Part shown: positions 36,777 through 43,970 of the stretch, piece after piece
Position numbering within the stretch: position 1 is the stretch's first letter
Layout of the letters: the number at the start of each line of letters is the position of its first letter
DNA from: Geoanaerobacter pelophilus
GTDB lineage: Bacteria; Desulfobacterota; Desulfuromonadia; Geobacterales; DSM-12255
Direction of reading: 5' to 3'
DNA: 64,000 nucleotides
NCBI RefSeq assembly: GCF_018476885.1
Contig: NZ_JAHCVJ010000002.1
Location: 372,001 to 436,000, forward strand
The notes under the pieces: model-generated
Seen by the model: only the letters and a program-made list of their open reading frames with translations
What the model was told of the DNA's origin: nothing
Databases searched by the model: none
Program-made: the position numbers and the translations under genes

Positions 36777-37037
36777 TCAGGGTGATTTCAAATCAAGCTC
36801 GTCGAACATGCTGAGGGCAAAATTTTTCGCCCGGCCGGATGGAGCGATGATGCCGTAGGCCATGGCCTCCTTCAGTTCCGCCTCGGTTGCTCCTGCCTCC
36901 TTCGCGACCGCGAAGTGTTTCTTCAGTCAGGTGGGGCAGCCGACCGCCACGGCGCAACCGACCCGGATCAACTCGCGGGTCCGGGTATCGAGCACCTCCT
37001 CGTACTCGTAATCAAGGATTTTCTTGCGGATCTTCAT
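36777..37037 (-). CDS. AhpD-like (CMD family) protein with in-frame UGA: probable selenoprotein
   Basis: Read through one TGA (36929-36927), the frame encodes 86 residues from an ATG at 37037 with a strong GGGGGAGA site. The core is TRELIRVGCAVAVGCPT-U-LKKH: Glu22, Cys34, Sec37 and His41 fit the AhpD/carboxymuconolactone-decarboxylase redox motif E...CxxCxxxH exactly, with the resolving Cys replaced by UGA. After the UGA the family homology continues in frame to the final stop (AKEAGATEAELKEAMAYGII...). A SECIS-like hairpin follows the UGA at the expected distance. Likely role: thiol/selenol-dependent peroxide or disulfide reduction. A conventional reading gives a 36-residue truncated product. 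Confidence 0.85.
36900..36915 (-). promoter_or_regulatory. SECIS-like hairpin downstream of the UGA codon
   Basis: Starting 11 nt after the UGA, the minus strand reads CUUCGC, GGUC, GCGAAG: a perfect 6-bp stem (7 bp if the loop closes) with an apical loop that begins with G, about 17 nt from the UGA. G in the first loop positions and this distance are the published hallmarks of bacterial SECIS elements read by SelB. Confidence 0.75.
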
Positions 37038-37209
37038 GGCTCTCCCCCTTTCGGTAAAACTGCCGAAAATCTTTACTTTTCCCGTGCCTTATGATACACA
37101 AAAACACTTTTATCGCATACAGCCCTGTTTGGCAACTTTTCAGATAATATGCGACATAAGATCCGGAGGGATAAGCACTGAACCCAATATGCTTATCGGG
37201 CAAGGTTTG

Positions 37210-37635
37210 ATGGATACGCTCTTGACAAGGGCCTTGCCGGCCATCCTGCTGATGCTGCTGCTGGCAGGACCGGCACTGGCCGGTACCTACGAAGATGACC
37301 TGCTGGCACTGATTAACAAGTATCGGGCGGAACACCGGCTCAAGCCGCTCACCATGCGCCCGACTTACGTCAACCTGGCGTATGAAGAAAGCCTGGCGAT
37401 GCGCAAGGTCGGCCGCATGAGCCATGACGGTTTTCCTGCCAGCTTCCGGAAAGCAACGGCAACCGGTGCCAACAGCTGCGTAGAAAACGTGGCCTGGAAT
37501 TTTTCAACAGCCCATGGCCTGTTTAAAGGCTGGCAAAAGTCGCCTGAACACGACCGGAACATGCGCGACCCGGCAATCACCGGCGCCGGCATTGCCAAGG
37601 TCGGACCATACATAACCTTTATTGCCTGTTACTGA
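37210..37635 (+). CDS. Small secreted CAP/SCP-domain protein
   Basis: The favoured start is the ATG at 37210 (CAAGG upstream); the ATG at 37189 is an alternative. A signal peptide (TRALPAILLMLLLAGPALA) precedes a compact CAP domain of about 115 residues with the conserved His in GRMSHDGF, the ENVAWNF motif and WQKSPEHDRNM with the second His. CAP proteins of bacteria are exported and of unclear function, often linked to the envelope. It is divergent from the selenoprotein gene and 32 nt before dapA. Confidence 0.85.
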   Translation: MDTLLTRALPAILLMLLLAGPALAGTYEDDLLALINKYRAEHRLKPLTMRPTYVNLAYEESLAMRKVGRMSHDGFPASFRKATATGANSCVENVAWNFSTAHGLFKGWQKSPEHDRNMRDPAITGAGIAKVGPYITFIACY

Positions 37636-37667
37636 ACATTACCCTATCCTTTAAGAGGAGGAAGATC

Positions 37668-38540
37668 ATGTTTAAAGGAAGCATCGTCGCCATAGTCACC
37701 CCGTTCAACAACGGCCAGGTAGATTTTGAAAAGCTCCGCGAGCTGGTCGAGTTCCAGATTGAAGGCGGCACCGACGCCATCGTGCCGTGCGGCACCACCG
37801 GCGAGGCCTCCACCCTCGATTACGATGAGCATATGGAGGTGATCAAGACGGTCATCGCCCAGGTGAAGAAGCGGGTCCCGGTCATTGCTGGCACCGGCTC
37901 CAACTCCACTGCCGAAGCGATCGAGCTGTCACAGAAGGCCAAAGAAGCCGGCGCTGACGGCGTGCTGCTGGTGACCCCTTATTACAACAAGCCGACCCAG
38001 GAAGGGCTGGTGCGCCACTACACGGCAATAGCCAACGCCGTAGCGATCCCCCAGATCCTCTACAACGTACCGGGCCGCACCGGGGTCAACATGCTCCCCG
38101 AGACCGTAGCCAGGATTGCTGTGCACAAGAACGTCGTTGCCATCAAGGAAGCCACCGGCTCGCTGCAGCAGGCGTCCGAGGTGCTGGCACTCTGTGGCGA
38201 CCAGATCGACGTCCTCTCCGGTGACGACTTCATCACCTTCCCGATGATGGCCTGCGGCGCCAAAGGGGTCATTTCGGTACTGGCCAACATCATGCCCAAG
38301 ACCGTCGGCGACCTGACCGATGCCTTCTTTGCCGGAGACCTGGCCAAGGCCCGCCAGCTGCACCTGGATACGCTCAAGATCGGCAACGCCATGTTCATCG
38401 AGAGCAACCCGATCCCGGTGAAGACCGCTCTGGGTCTGATGGGCAAATGCTCCGCAGAAGTTCGTCTGCCGCTGTGCGAAATGGGCGCGGCCAACAAAGA
38501 AAAGCTTACGGCCATCATGAAGGAATATAAACTGATCTGA
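37668..38540 (+). CDS. dapA: 4-hydroxy-tetrahydrodipicolinate synthase
   Basis: The 290-residue class I aldolase condenses pyruvate with aspartate semialdehyde. It has the family start (GSIVAIVTPFNNGQVDF), GTTGEASTL, the catalytic Tyr in YNVPGRTGVNM and the Schiff-base Lys in VAIKEATGSL. AGAGGAGG precedes the ATG. It is the first of three dap genes in order dapA-dapB-dapL, separated by short hairpins, and makes precursors for lysine and for peptidoglycan meso-diaminopimelate. Confidence 0.97.
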   Translation: MFKGSIVAIVTPFNNGQVDFEKLRELVEFQIEGGTDAIVPCGTTGEASTLDYDEHMEVIKTVIAQVKKRVPVIAGTGSNSTAEAIELSQKAKEAGADGVLLVTPYYNKPTQEGLVRHYTAIANAVAIPQILYNVPGRTGVNMLPETVARIAVHKNVVAIKEATGSLQQASEVLALCGDQIDVLSGDDFITFPMMACGAKGVISVLANIMPKTVGDLTDAFFAGDLAKARQLHLDTLKIGNAMFIESNPIPVKTALGLMGKCSAEVRLPLCEMGAANKEKLTAIMKEYKLI

Positions 38541-38549
38541 TATTGCTCT

Positions 38550-38570
38550 GGGCGATTCCAAGAATCGCCC
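38550..38570 (+). terminator. Hairpin between dapA and dapB
   Basis: GGGCGATTC and GAATCGCCC pair perfectly around a 3-nt loop. No T-tract follows, so it may be a processing or stability element within the operon and not a true terminator. Confidence 0.4.
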
Positions 38571-38595
38571 TACGAATTCATACGTGAGGCATGAC

Positions 38596-39396
38596 ATGAT
38601 TAAAGTAGCTGTTTGCGGTGCCGCCGGCCGCATGGGTCAGAGAATCATCGTAGCGGTCAAGGAGGCAGGTTGCCAGATTTCCGGGGCACTGGAACGGCCC
38701 GGTCACGAGCAGATCGGCCAGGATGCCGGAGTGATCGCCGGTTGCGGCCCCCTGGGCGTTGCCATCACCGACGACCTCAATGCCGTGGTCGAGGGGTGCG
38801 ACGTGCTGATTGACTTCACTACCCCCAAGGTGTCGCTCAAGAACCTGGAAGTCTGTAGCCTCAAGAAAAAATCGATCGTCATTGGCTCCACCGGCTTCAC
38901 CCCGGAAGAACGGGCCCTGGCAGCAGAACTGGCCCGGGAGATCCCGGCAGTGCTCGCCCCCAACATGAGCGTCGGGGTCAATGTCTGCTTCAAAGTACTG
39001 AAAGACGTGGCCACGATCCTGGGCGACGACTTCGACGTCGAGATCGTCGAACTGCATCACAACAAGAAAAAAGACTCACCGTCAGGAACTGCCGTGCGCA
39101 TGGGTGAGGTCGTCGCCGAAGCGCTGGGACGGGACTATAACAAGGTGGCTAACTACCACCGCGAAGGGATCTGCGGCGAACGGACCAAGGAAGAGATCGG
39201 CATGCAGACCGTGCGCGGCGGCGACATCGTCGGCGAGCACACCGTCTACTTCATCGGCCAAGGAGAGCGGATCGAGATCTCCCACCGCGCCATGACCCGT
39301 GACATGTTTTCCCGCGGCTCGGCCCGTGCCGCCAAGTGGGTGGTGGGCCAAAAACCTGGGTTGTATGACATGCAGGACGTATTAGGATTAAAATAA
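38596..39396 (+). CDS. dapB: 4-hydroxy-tetrahydrodipicolinate reductase
   Basis: The start at 38596 follows GAGG by six bases; an upstream GTG at 38584 is less likely. The 266-residue product has the nucleotide-binding motif VAVCGAAGRMGQRI, the catalytic His region EIVELHHNKKKDSPSGTA (Lys and SGTA bind substrate), and a C-terminal DMFSRGSARAAKWV. It reduces the DapA product with NAD(P)H. Second gene of the dap operon. Confidence 0.97.
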   Translation: MIKVAVCGAAGRMGQRIIVAVKEAGCQISGALERPGHEQIGQDAGVIAGCGPLGVAITDDLNAVVEGCDVLIDFTTPKVSLKNLEVCSLKKKSIVIGSTGFTPEERALAAELAREIPAVLAPNMSVGVNVCFKVLKDVATILGDDFDVEIVELHHNKKKDSPSGTAVRMGEVVAEALGRDYNKVANYHREGICGERTKEEIGMQTVRGGDIVGEHTVYFIGQGERIEISHRAMTRDMFSRGSARAAKWVVGQKPGLYDMQDVLGLK

Positions 39397-39403
39397 TTGA
39401 TCT

Positions 39404-39421
39404 GGGCGGCTCAGGCCGCCC
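39404..39421 (+). terminator. Hairpin between dapB and dapL
   Basis: GGGCGGC and GCCGCCC pair around TCAG. It begins eight bases after the dapB stop and lacks a T-tract; like the dapA-dapB hairpin it may be an intra-operon structure. Confidence 0.4.
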
Positions 39422-39456
39422 TAACTTTATAGACTACGTTTGGAGGATTTTTTCGA

Positions 39457-40689
39457 ATGGCAAAAATCAACGATCACTACCTTAAGTTAAAAGCTGGCTA
39501 CCTGTTCCCGGAGATCGGCCGCCGCGTGCGCGAGTTCAGCGCTGCCAACCCACAAGCCAAGGTAATCCGGCTCGGTATCGGCGACGTCACCCGTCCGCTG
39601 GCCCCGGCTGTATTGAAGGCATTCCACGCAGCAGTGGACGATCTCGGCACCACCGACCAGTTTGCCGGTTACGGCCCGGAGCAGGGGTATGACTGGCTGA
39701 TCAACGCCATCATCGAAAAGTCGTACAAGCCGCTCGGCGTCAGCTTAAAGACCGAGGAGATGTTCATCTCCGACGGCTCCAAATGCGACTGCGCCAACAT
39801 CCTCGACATCTTTGCCCTGGACAACGTGGTGGCCATCGGCGACCCGGTCTACCCGGTGTACAACGACACCAACGTCATGATCGGCCGCACCGGCGAGGCA
39901 GACGACAAAGGGTACTACCAGAACATCGTCTACATGCCGTGCAACGAGGCCAACGGCTTCATCCCGTCGCTGCCGACCCAGAAGGTGGACATCATTTACC
40001 TCTGCTTCCCCAACAACCCGACCGGCACCGTGGCCAGCAAGGCTGAGCTGAAGAAGTGGGTCGATTACGCCAATGCCAATGACGCGATCATCTTCTTTGA
40101 CGCTGCCTACGAGGCGTTCATCACCAACCCGGAGATCCCGCATTCCATCTACGAGATCGAAGGGGCCAAGAAGTGCGCCATCGAGTTCCGCTCCTTCTCC
40201 AAGACCGCCGGCTTCACCGGCGTCCGCTGCGGCCTGGTGGTCGTGCCGGAAGAGGTTATGGGCACCACCAGCACTGGCGAGAAGTACAGCTTCAACAAGC
40301 TCTGGCTGCGCCGCACCACCACCAAGTTTAACGGCGCCTCCTACCCGGTTCAGCGCGCTGCCGAAGCGGTCTACAGCGACGAAGGGTGGAAGCAGACCAA
40401 GGAGATCATCGACTACTACATGGAGAATGCCCGCATCATCCGCGAAGGGCTGACCGCAGCCGGCGTCACCTGCTACGGCGGCGTAGATGCTCCCTACATC
40501 TGGCTCAAGACCCCGGGCGGCATGAGCAGCTGGGACTTCTTCGACAAGCTCTTGAACGAATGCAACGTGGTCGGGACGCCGGGAAGCGGCTTCGGCCCCA
40601 GCGGCGAAGGGTTCTTCCGGCTGTCGGCCTTCGGCCATCGCGAAAATGTGATTGAGGCGGTGGAGAGGATCAAAAAGAATTTGAAATAG
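39457..40689 (+). CDS. dapL: LL-diaminopimelate aminotransferase
   Basis: This 410-residue class I/II PLP aminotransferase has the DapL hallmarks: [33 protein letters not shown] in [14 protein letters not shown], and the PLP Lys in [13 protein letters not shown]. It transaminates tetrahydrodipicolinate directly to LL-DAP, bypassing DapC/D/E. TTGGAGG precedes the ATG. Its final 43 codons are duplicated 2.3 kb downstream in a broken copy. Confidence 0.97.
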   Translation: MAKINDHYLKLKAGYLFPEIGRRVREFSAANPQAKVIRLGIGDVTRPLAPAVLKAFHAAVDDLGTTDQFAGYGPEQGYDWLINAIIEKSYKPLGVSLKTEEMFISDGSKCDCANILDIFALDNVVAIGDPVYPVYNDTNVMIGRTGEADDKGYYQNIVYMPCNEANGFIPSLPTQKVDIIYLCFPNNPTGTVASKAELKKWVDYANANDAIIFFDAAYEAFITNPEIPHSIYEIEGAKKCAIEFRSFSKTAGFTGVRCGLVVVPEEVMGTTSTGEKYSFNKLWLRRTTTKFNGASYPVQRAAEAVYSDEGWKQTKEIIDYYMENARIIREGLTAAGVTCYGGVDAPYIWLKTPGGMSSWDFFDKLLNECNVVGTPGSGFGPSGEGFFRLSAFGHRENVIEAVERIKKNLK

Positions 40690-40698
40690 CATTATCTG

Positions 40699-40723
40699 AA
40701 GGGCGGCCGATGAGGCCGCCCTT
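40699..40723 (+). terminator. Terminator after dapL
   Basis: AAGGGCGGCC and GGCCGCCCTT form a perfect 10-bp stem with loop GATGA, followed by a pyrimidine-rich stretch. This is the main terminator of the dap operon. Confidence 0.7.
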
Positions 40724-40744
40724 CCTGCTTAGGAAACAGATCAG

Positions 40745-42208
40745 ATGGCAATAAACGTTGGTAGACAATCCCGACTGGTTTATGATCTCTCCTGGCTGGC
40801 GCTGTTCATCGTCCTGGCGGCAGCGTTGCAAGCTGCTGTTCCCTTCCCGGTGGACAGCGACACTGTCTACCACTTCGTGGTCGGACGGCTGATTGCCCAA
40901 CATGGACTCCTGCACGCTTTCCCTTGGACCGAATTCAGCTGGCTGGCCGACCACTATGCCGACAAGGAACTGCTCTTCCACCTCCTGTTCGTCCCATTGC
41001 AGTCCTTCGACCTGGTTACGGCGAGCCGGATCGTCGGCACCGGCAGCACCGCGGCATTGCTCTTTGCTCTCTATCTGGTGCTGGATCGGGAGGGGGTGCG
41101 ACAGGCCGGACTCTGGGCGATCCTGCCGCTAGTTGCCTCCAGCATCTTCCTGGTCCGTATGGCGGTGGTCCGCCCTTATGTTCTGGCGATAGCCCTGGTG
41201 CTCATCATGCTGCACTCAGCGGCACGACAGCGGCTCCCGGCCTTGGCGCTGGCGGCGCTGGCCTTCCCCTGGATCTACGTGGCGTTCTGGCAGCTGCCAC
41301 TGATCGTACTCACCTGCACTGCCATGGCGCAGTTGCTAACCGGCAAGCAGCTCCGTTGGCAGCCCGCTGCGGTAGTCCTGGCAGGCATCCTCACAGGAGT
41401 GGCCATTCACCCCAACGCCGCCCACCTCTTCGGCGTCAGCTGGGTCAACATGACCGAAATGCTGGTCAATAACACCTGGGGCGGGCATGACAAGCTGATC
41501 ATGGGCGCGGAACTGCTGCCGTTCTCCCTGAGGCAATGGAGTGTCTGGCTGATGGTAGTTTCGGTGTTGGGAGCTGTCGGGTGCGTCATCGCCTGGCGCC
41601 AACGGCGGCAGGGTGACGAAATACTGACCTCCTTCGCCCTGGCCACTGCCGGGTTCGCCCTGCTCACCGTCACCTCCGGCAAATTCGCCGAGTACTTCGT
41701 GCCGCTGGCCGTCGCCACCATGGCGCTGGCCTCCCGCCGGATCTCTTATCCCCGGCTGCTGCCGATGGTGTTCGCGCTGTCGCTTGCCTACACCCTGCTC
41801 TGCAGCCGACAGACCCTGGCCACCCTGACCTCGCAACAGGATGACCTCCCGCAGGCCCTGGTAAAGACCATGCGCGATACGATCCCGCCGGGGGCGCATA
41901 TTTTCAGCCACGAATGGGACCGGACCGGCCGCTTCATGCTGGATCTACCCGACCGGTACTTTATGGTGGCCCTGGATCCAACATTCTTCTCAGTGCGGCA
42001 CCCGGCGCTGTACGATCTCTGGAGACAGCTCGAAACACAGACCCCTATCGATGCTGCTGCCATAATCCGGAGCCGATTTGGCGCCGATTTCCTGATCAAC
42101 CGCTATGAGCCCAAGTATTACCCGCTGCTCTACCGCCTGGAATCGTCACCCGGCGTGCGAATCCTCTATGCCGACAATGACTGGGTGCTGGTCGATCTGG
42201 GGAGATGA
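40745..42208 (+). CDS. Polytopic membrane protein, possibly GT-C glycosyltransferase-like
   Basis: The 487 residues include about ten hydrophobic segments between 14 and 365 and a soluble C-terminal part of about 120 residues. After the first helix comes a periplasmic loop with acidic residues and HF (PVDSDTVYHFVVGRLI, FSWLADHYADKELLF), an arrangement seen in GT-C glycosyltransferases that use lipid-linked sugars. I cannot name a family with confidence. It lies between dapL and the broken dapL copy, so it may belong to inserted DNA. Confidence 0.7.
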   Translation: MAINVGRQSRLVYDLSWLALFIVLAAALQAAVPFPVDSDTVYHFVVGRLIAQHGLLHAFPWTEFSWLADHYADKELLFHLLFVPLQSFDLVTASRIVGTGSTAALLFALYLVLDREGVRQAGLWAILPLVASSIFLVRMAVVRPYVLAIALVLIMLHSAARQRLPALALAALAFPWIYVAFWQLPLIVLTCTAMAQLLTGKQLRWQPAAVVLAGILTGVAIHPNAAHLFGVSWVNMTEMLVNNTWGGHDKLIMGAELLPFSLRQWSVWLMVVSVLGAVGCVIAWRQRRQGDEILTSFALATAGFALLTVTSGKFAEYFVPLAVATMALASRRISYPRLLPMVFALSLAYTLLCSRQTLATLTSQQDDLPQALVKTMRDTIPPGAHIFSHEWDRTGRFMLDLPDRYFMVALDPTFFSVRHPALYDLWRQLETQTPIDAAAIIRSRFGADFLINRYEPKYYPLLYRLESSPGVRILYADNDWVLVDLGR

Positions 42209-42223
42209 ACCTAGCGGGATAAA

Positions 42224-42254
42224 AGCGACCCAAAGGCCGCCTTTGCTGTTTACT
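42224..42254. repeat. Degenerate copy of the GGCGGCC hairpin family
   Basis: Left arm AAAAGCGACC is imperfect, right arm GGCCGCCTTT is intact and followed by GCTGTTT, the conserved tail of the family. It lies 15 nt after the membrane-protein gene and may serve as its terminator. Confidence 0.5.
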
Positions 42255-42405
42255 TAATTTGTCCCTTGGGGAACTCCAGCTCCTGCCGCTCTTCCATCCC
42301 TCCCCGGAATTCCCCTGTCCCTTGCGAGGATGTAAAATATATGTTAAAGCCGAAGTGACTGAAAAGATGGGAACAAACGATGGGCAGGGGATTGGGGGAC
42401 TGAAC

Positions 42406-42768
42406 ATGTCCGACGATAAACTGGCACGACTGCTGCGTCGATTTGCCGCAGCAGCCACGGCGCACCACAAGGCGATGGAAGCGATGAACGAAAAAGGCGC
42501 TGCCACCCATGCGCGGGTGATTTCCGGGTTATACGGGTCAATCATCGGCGAGGGTGAAGTCGGCAGAGAGGCACTGCTGGCATTGGTTGACGATGCCAAC
42601 CCAGTTGTGGCCGGAATGGCGGCGGTCTATTCGATCCACTACAACAGCGAACCCTGCTTGGCGGTGTTGAGACGAATTGCGCTCGAATCAGGGTTGCTGG
42701 GGTTTCGGGCCGGGGCGGCGGTGGAGCGATGGAAGAGCGGAGAGTGGGCGTCTCCGGAAGACGATTGA
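42406..42768 (+). CDS. DUF2019-like HEAT-type small protein
   Basis: The ATG at 42406 is preceded by GGGGGA; an ATG at 42367 is possible. The 120-residue helical protein has GREALLALVDDANPVVAGMAAVYSI and LRRIALESG...WKSGEW, matching what I know of DUF2019 (paired helices resembling one HEAT unit, ending in a W motif). Such proteins are often found in accessory DNA; function unknown. Confidence 0.65.
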   Translation: MSDDKLARLLRRFAAAATAHHKAMEAMNEKGAATHARVISGLYGSIIGEGEVGREALLALVDDANPVVAGMAAVYSIHYNSEPCLAVLRRIALESGLLGFRAGAAVERWKSGEWASPEDD

Positions 42769-42947
42769 GGCTCATGCACCAATGTTCCCCTAACCGGGTT
42801 TTCAGCGTTCACCCCACTCATCTGCGGTTACCAAAAAGGTTTTCAGGTGTTACGGCAGTGCTTCATTGACTTTTTGTGTATATTTTAATACTGTTGCGGC
42901 GGGCGCAAGCATGAAATCTTCTCTCTTCGACAATCACAGTCTCGAGT

Positions 42948-43069
42948 GCAACGTGGTCGGCACCACCGGCTTCGGCCCCAGCGGCGAAGGCTTCTTCCGG
43001 CTGTCGGCCTTCGGCCATCGCGAGAATGTGATTGAGGCGGTGGAACGAATTAAAAAGAATCTCAAGTAG
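42948..43069 (+). pseudogene. Broken duplicate of the dapL 3' end
   Basis: Forty codons (CNVVGT..., [12 protein letters not shown]..., ...IKKNLK, stop) match the end of dapL residue for residue, except for a six-base deletion and one replaced residue near its start. Within the matched 33 codons after that, all base differences are synonymous (for example GGG/GGC, GAGAGG/GAACGA, ATC/ATT, TTG/CTC). An ATG at 42911 opens a 52-codon frame, but nothing supports expression. It is a remnant of a dapL allele that diverged while functional. Confidence 0.85.
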
Positions 43070-43073
43070 ATAG

Positions 43074-43104
43074 AAAGGGCGCCCGTTGCGGCGCCCTTTC
43101 TTTT
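43074..43104 (+). terminator. Terminator after the dapL remnant
   Basis: AAAGGGCGCC and GGCGCCCTTT form a perfect 10-bp stem (loop of six) followed by CTTTTG. It was probably the original terminator of the remnant's parent gene. Confidence 0.8.
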
Positions 43105-43132
43105 GTGGTATTAGCATAGCAGGAGAACCGAT

Positions 43133-43459
43133 ATGGCTATAGTATCGTTCAGCGACATACAGCAGTTCGCAGCGGATGTGGCGCGCGAGTTTTCGCCCGA
43201 GAAGGTGATCCTGTTCGGTTCCTATGCCGTTGGCAGCGCCAGGGAAGAGTCGGATGTGGATCTGTTGGTGGTGATGCCGGGTGAGGATTCGGGAGCACGG
43301 GTTGCCGCAGATATAATCACCCGCCTGAAGCCGACCTTGCCGGTTGAACTCATAGTCCGCTCATCACGGCAGATCCGAGAACGCTTGGCCATGAACGATT
43401 TTTTCCTGCGGGAAATCGTAACCACGGGGAAGGAGCTGTATGCAGCCCCTCACCATTGA
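43133..43459 (+). CDS. MNT-type nucleotidyltransferase (antitoxin-like)
   Basis: The 108-residue protein has the minimal nucleotidyltransferase signature GSYAVGSAREESDVDLLV, i.e. GSx10DxD, where the two Asp bind metal. In HEPN/MNT modules this partner neutralises the HEPN protein, in characterised cases by AMPylation. Its stop overlaps the HEPN gene start by 20 bases, typical of such pairs. AGGAGAACC lies before the ATG. Confidence 0.9.
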   Translation: MAIVSFSDIQQFAADVAREFSPEKVILFGSYAVGSAREESDVDLLVVMPGEDSGARVAADIITRLKPTLPVELIVRSSRQIRERLAMNDFFLREIVTTGKELYAAPHH

Positions 43460-43823
43460 GTGGATACAAAAGGCGGAGGGAGATCTGGCAACAGCGCATC
43501 GCGAGTTACGAGCCAGAACGGCTCCAAACTATGATGCTGCCTGCTTCCACGCCCAGCAATGCGCCGAGAAATATCTGAAAGCGTTGTTGCAAGAAACAGA
43601 AAAGCCCTTCGGTAAAACCCACAATCTTTCCTTGTTGCTTGATCTGTTGAAAGAGCGTTATCCAACCCTTGAATTGATAAGACCGACACTGGCAATCCTT
43701 AATGCCTATTCCGTTGAATACCGCTATCCGGGCGAATCAGCAGACAAAGAAGTTGCGCGCAAAGCAGTAAAGCTGGCGGAGGAAGCGAAACTGGCAGTAT
43801 TGGGGGAGATGTCGAAGAAGTGA
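43440..43823 (+). CDS. HEPN-domain protein (toxin-like partner of MNT)
   Basis: This 127-residue all-helical protein shows the HEPN core ACFHAQQCAEKYLKALLQE and the C-terminal EYRYPGESADKEVARKAVKLAEEA. The RNase motif Rx4-6H of active HEPN toxins is not evident, so nuclease activity is doubtful. It overlaps the MNT gene and together they form a HEPN/MNT pair at the left border of the AT-rich module. Confidence 0.88.
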   Translation: MQPLTIEWIQKAEGDLATAHRELRARTAPNYDAACFHAQQCAEKYLKALLQETEKPFGKTHNLSLLLDLLKERYPTLELIRPTLAILNAYSVEYRYPGESADKEVARKAVKLAEEAKLAVLGEMSKK

Positions 43824-43876
43824 TATTTTGAATTAGTAAACTTGTTGGTGGATTCAGTTCAGATGATTGTGAAGGG

Positions 43877-43901
43877 AATTAAGTAAACTGTCCCCAGAAT
43901 T
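43877..43901 (-). repeat. Reverse-oriented copy of the TTCCGGGGACACC motif
   Basis: On the minus strand it reads AATTCTGGGGACA followed by GTTTACTTAATT, closely matching the leader motif of the hairpin family elsewhere in the window. It lies in the 147-bp gap before the ABC ATPase gene. Confidence 0.5.
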
Positions 43902-43970
43902 GGTCCAAATCAAAATTTAAATATATTCCTCGCAAAGCAGGAAACATTTTGCTCATAAAAGGGCCTTTAT

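Noticed and set aside
36777-37037. AhpD-like gene as an ordinary pseudogene with a nonsense codon
   Set aside because: The stop falls precisely on the second redox position, sequence quality of the motif is kept on both sides, and a SECIS-like hairpin follows; random decay would not produce this.
42866-43069. A real 67-residue gene
   Set aside because: Its conserved part is only the C-terminus of DapL without the catalytic domain; it is a remnant.
43440-43823. Active HEPN RNase toxin
   Set aside because: The Rx4-6H motif of RNase HEPN proteins is not visible, so I call it toxin-like only.
43877-43901. Promoter operator of the ABC ATPase operon
   Set aside because: The sequence matches the dispersed repeat leader in reverse orientation, so a repeat copy explains it better.
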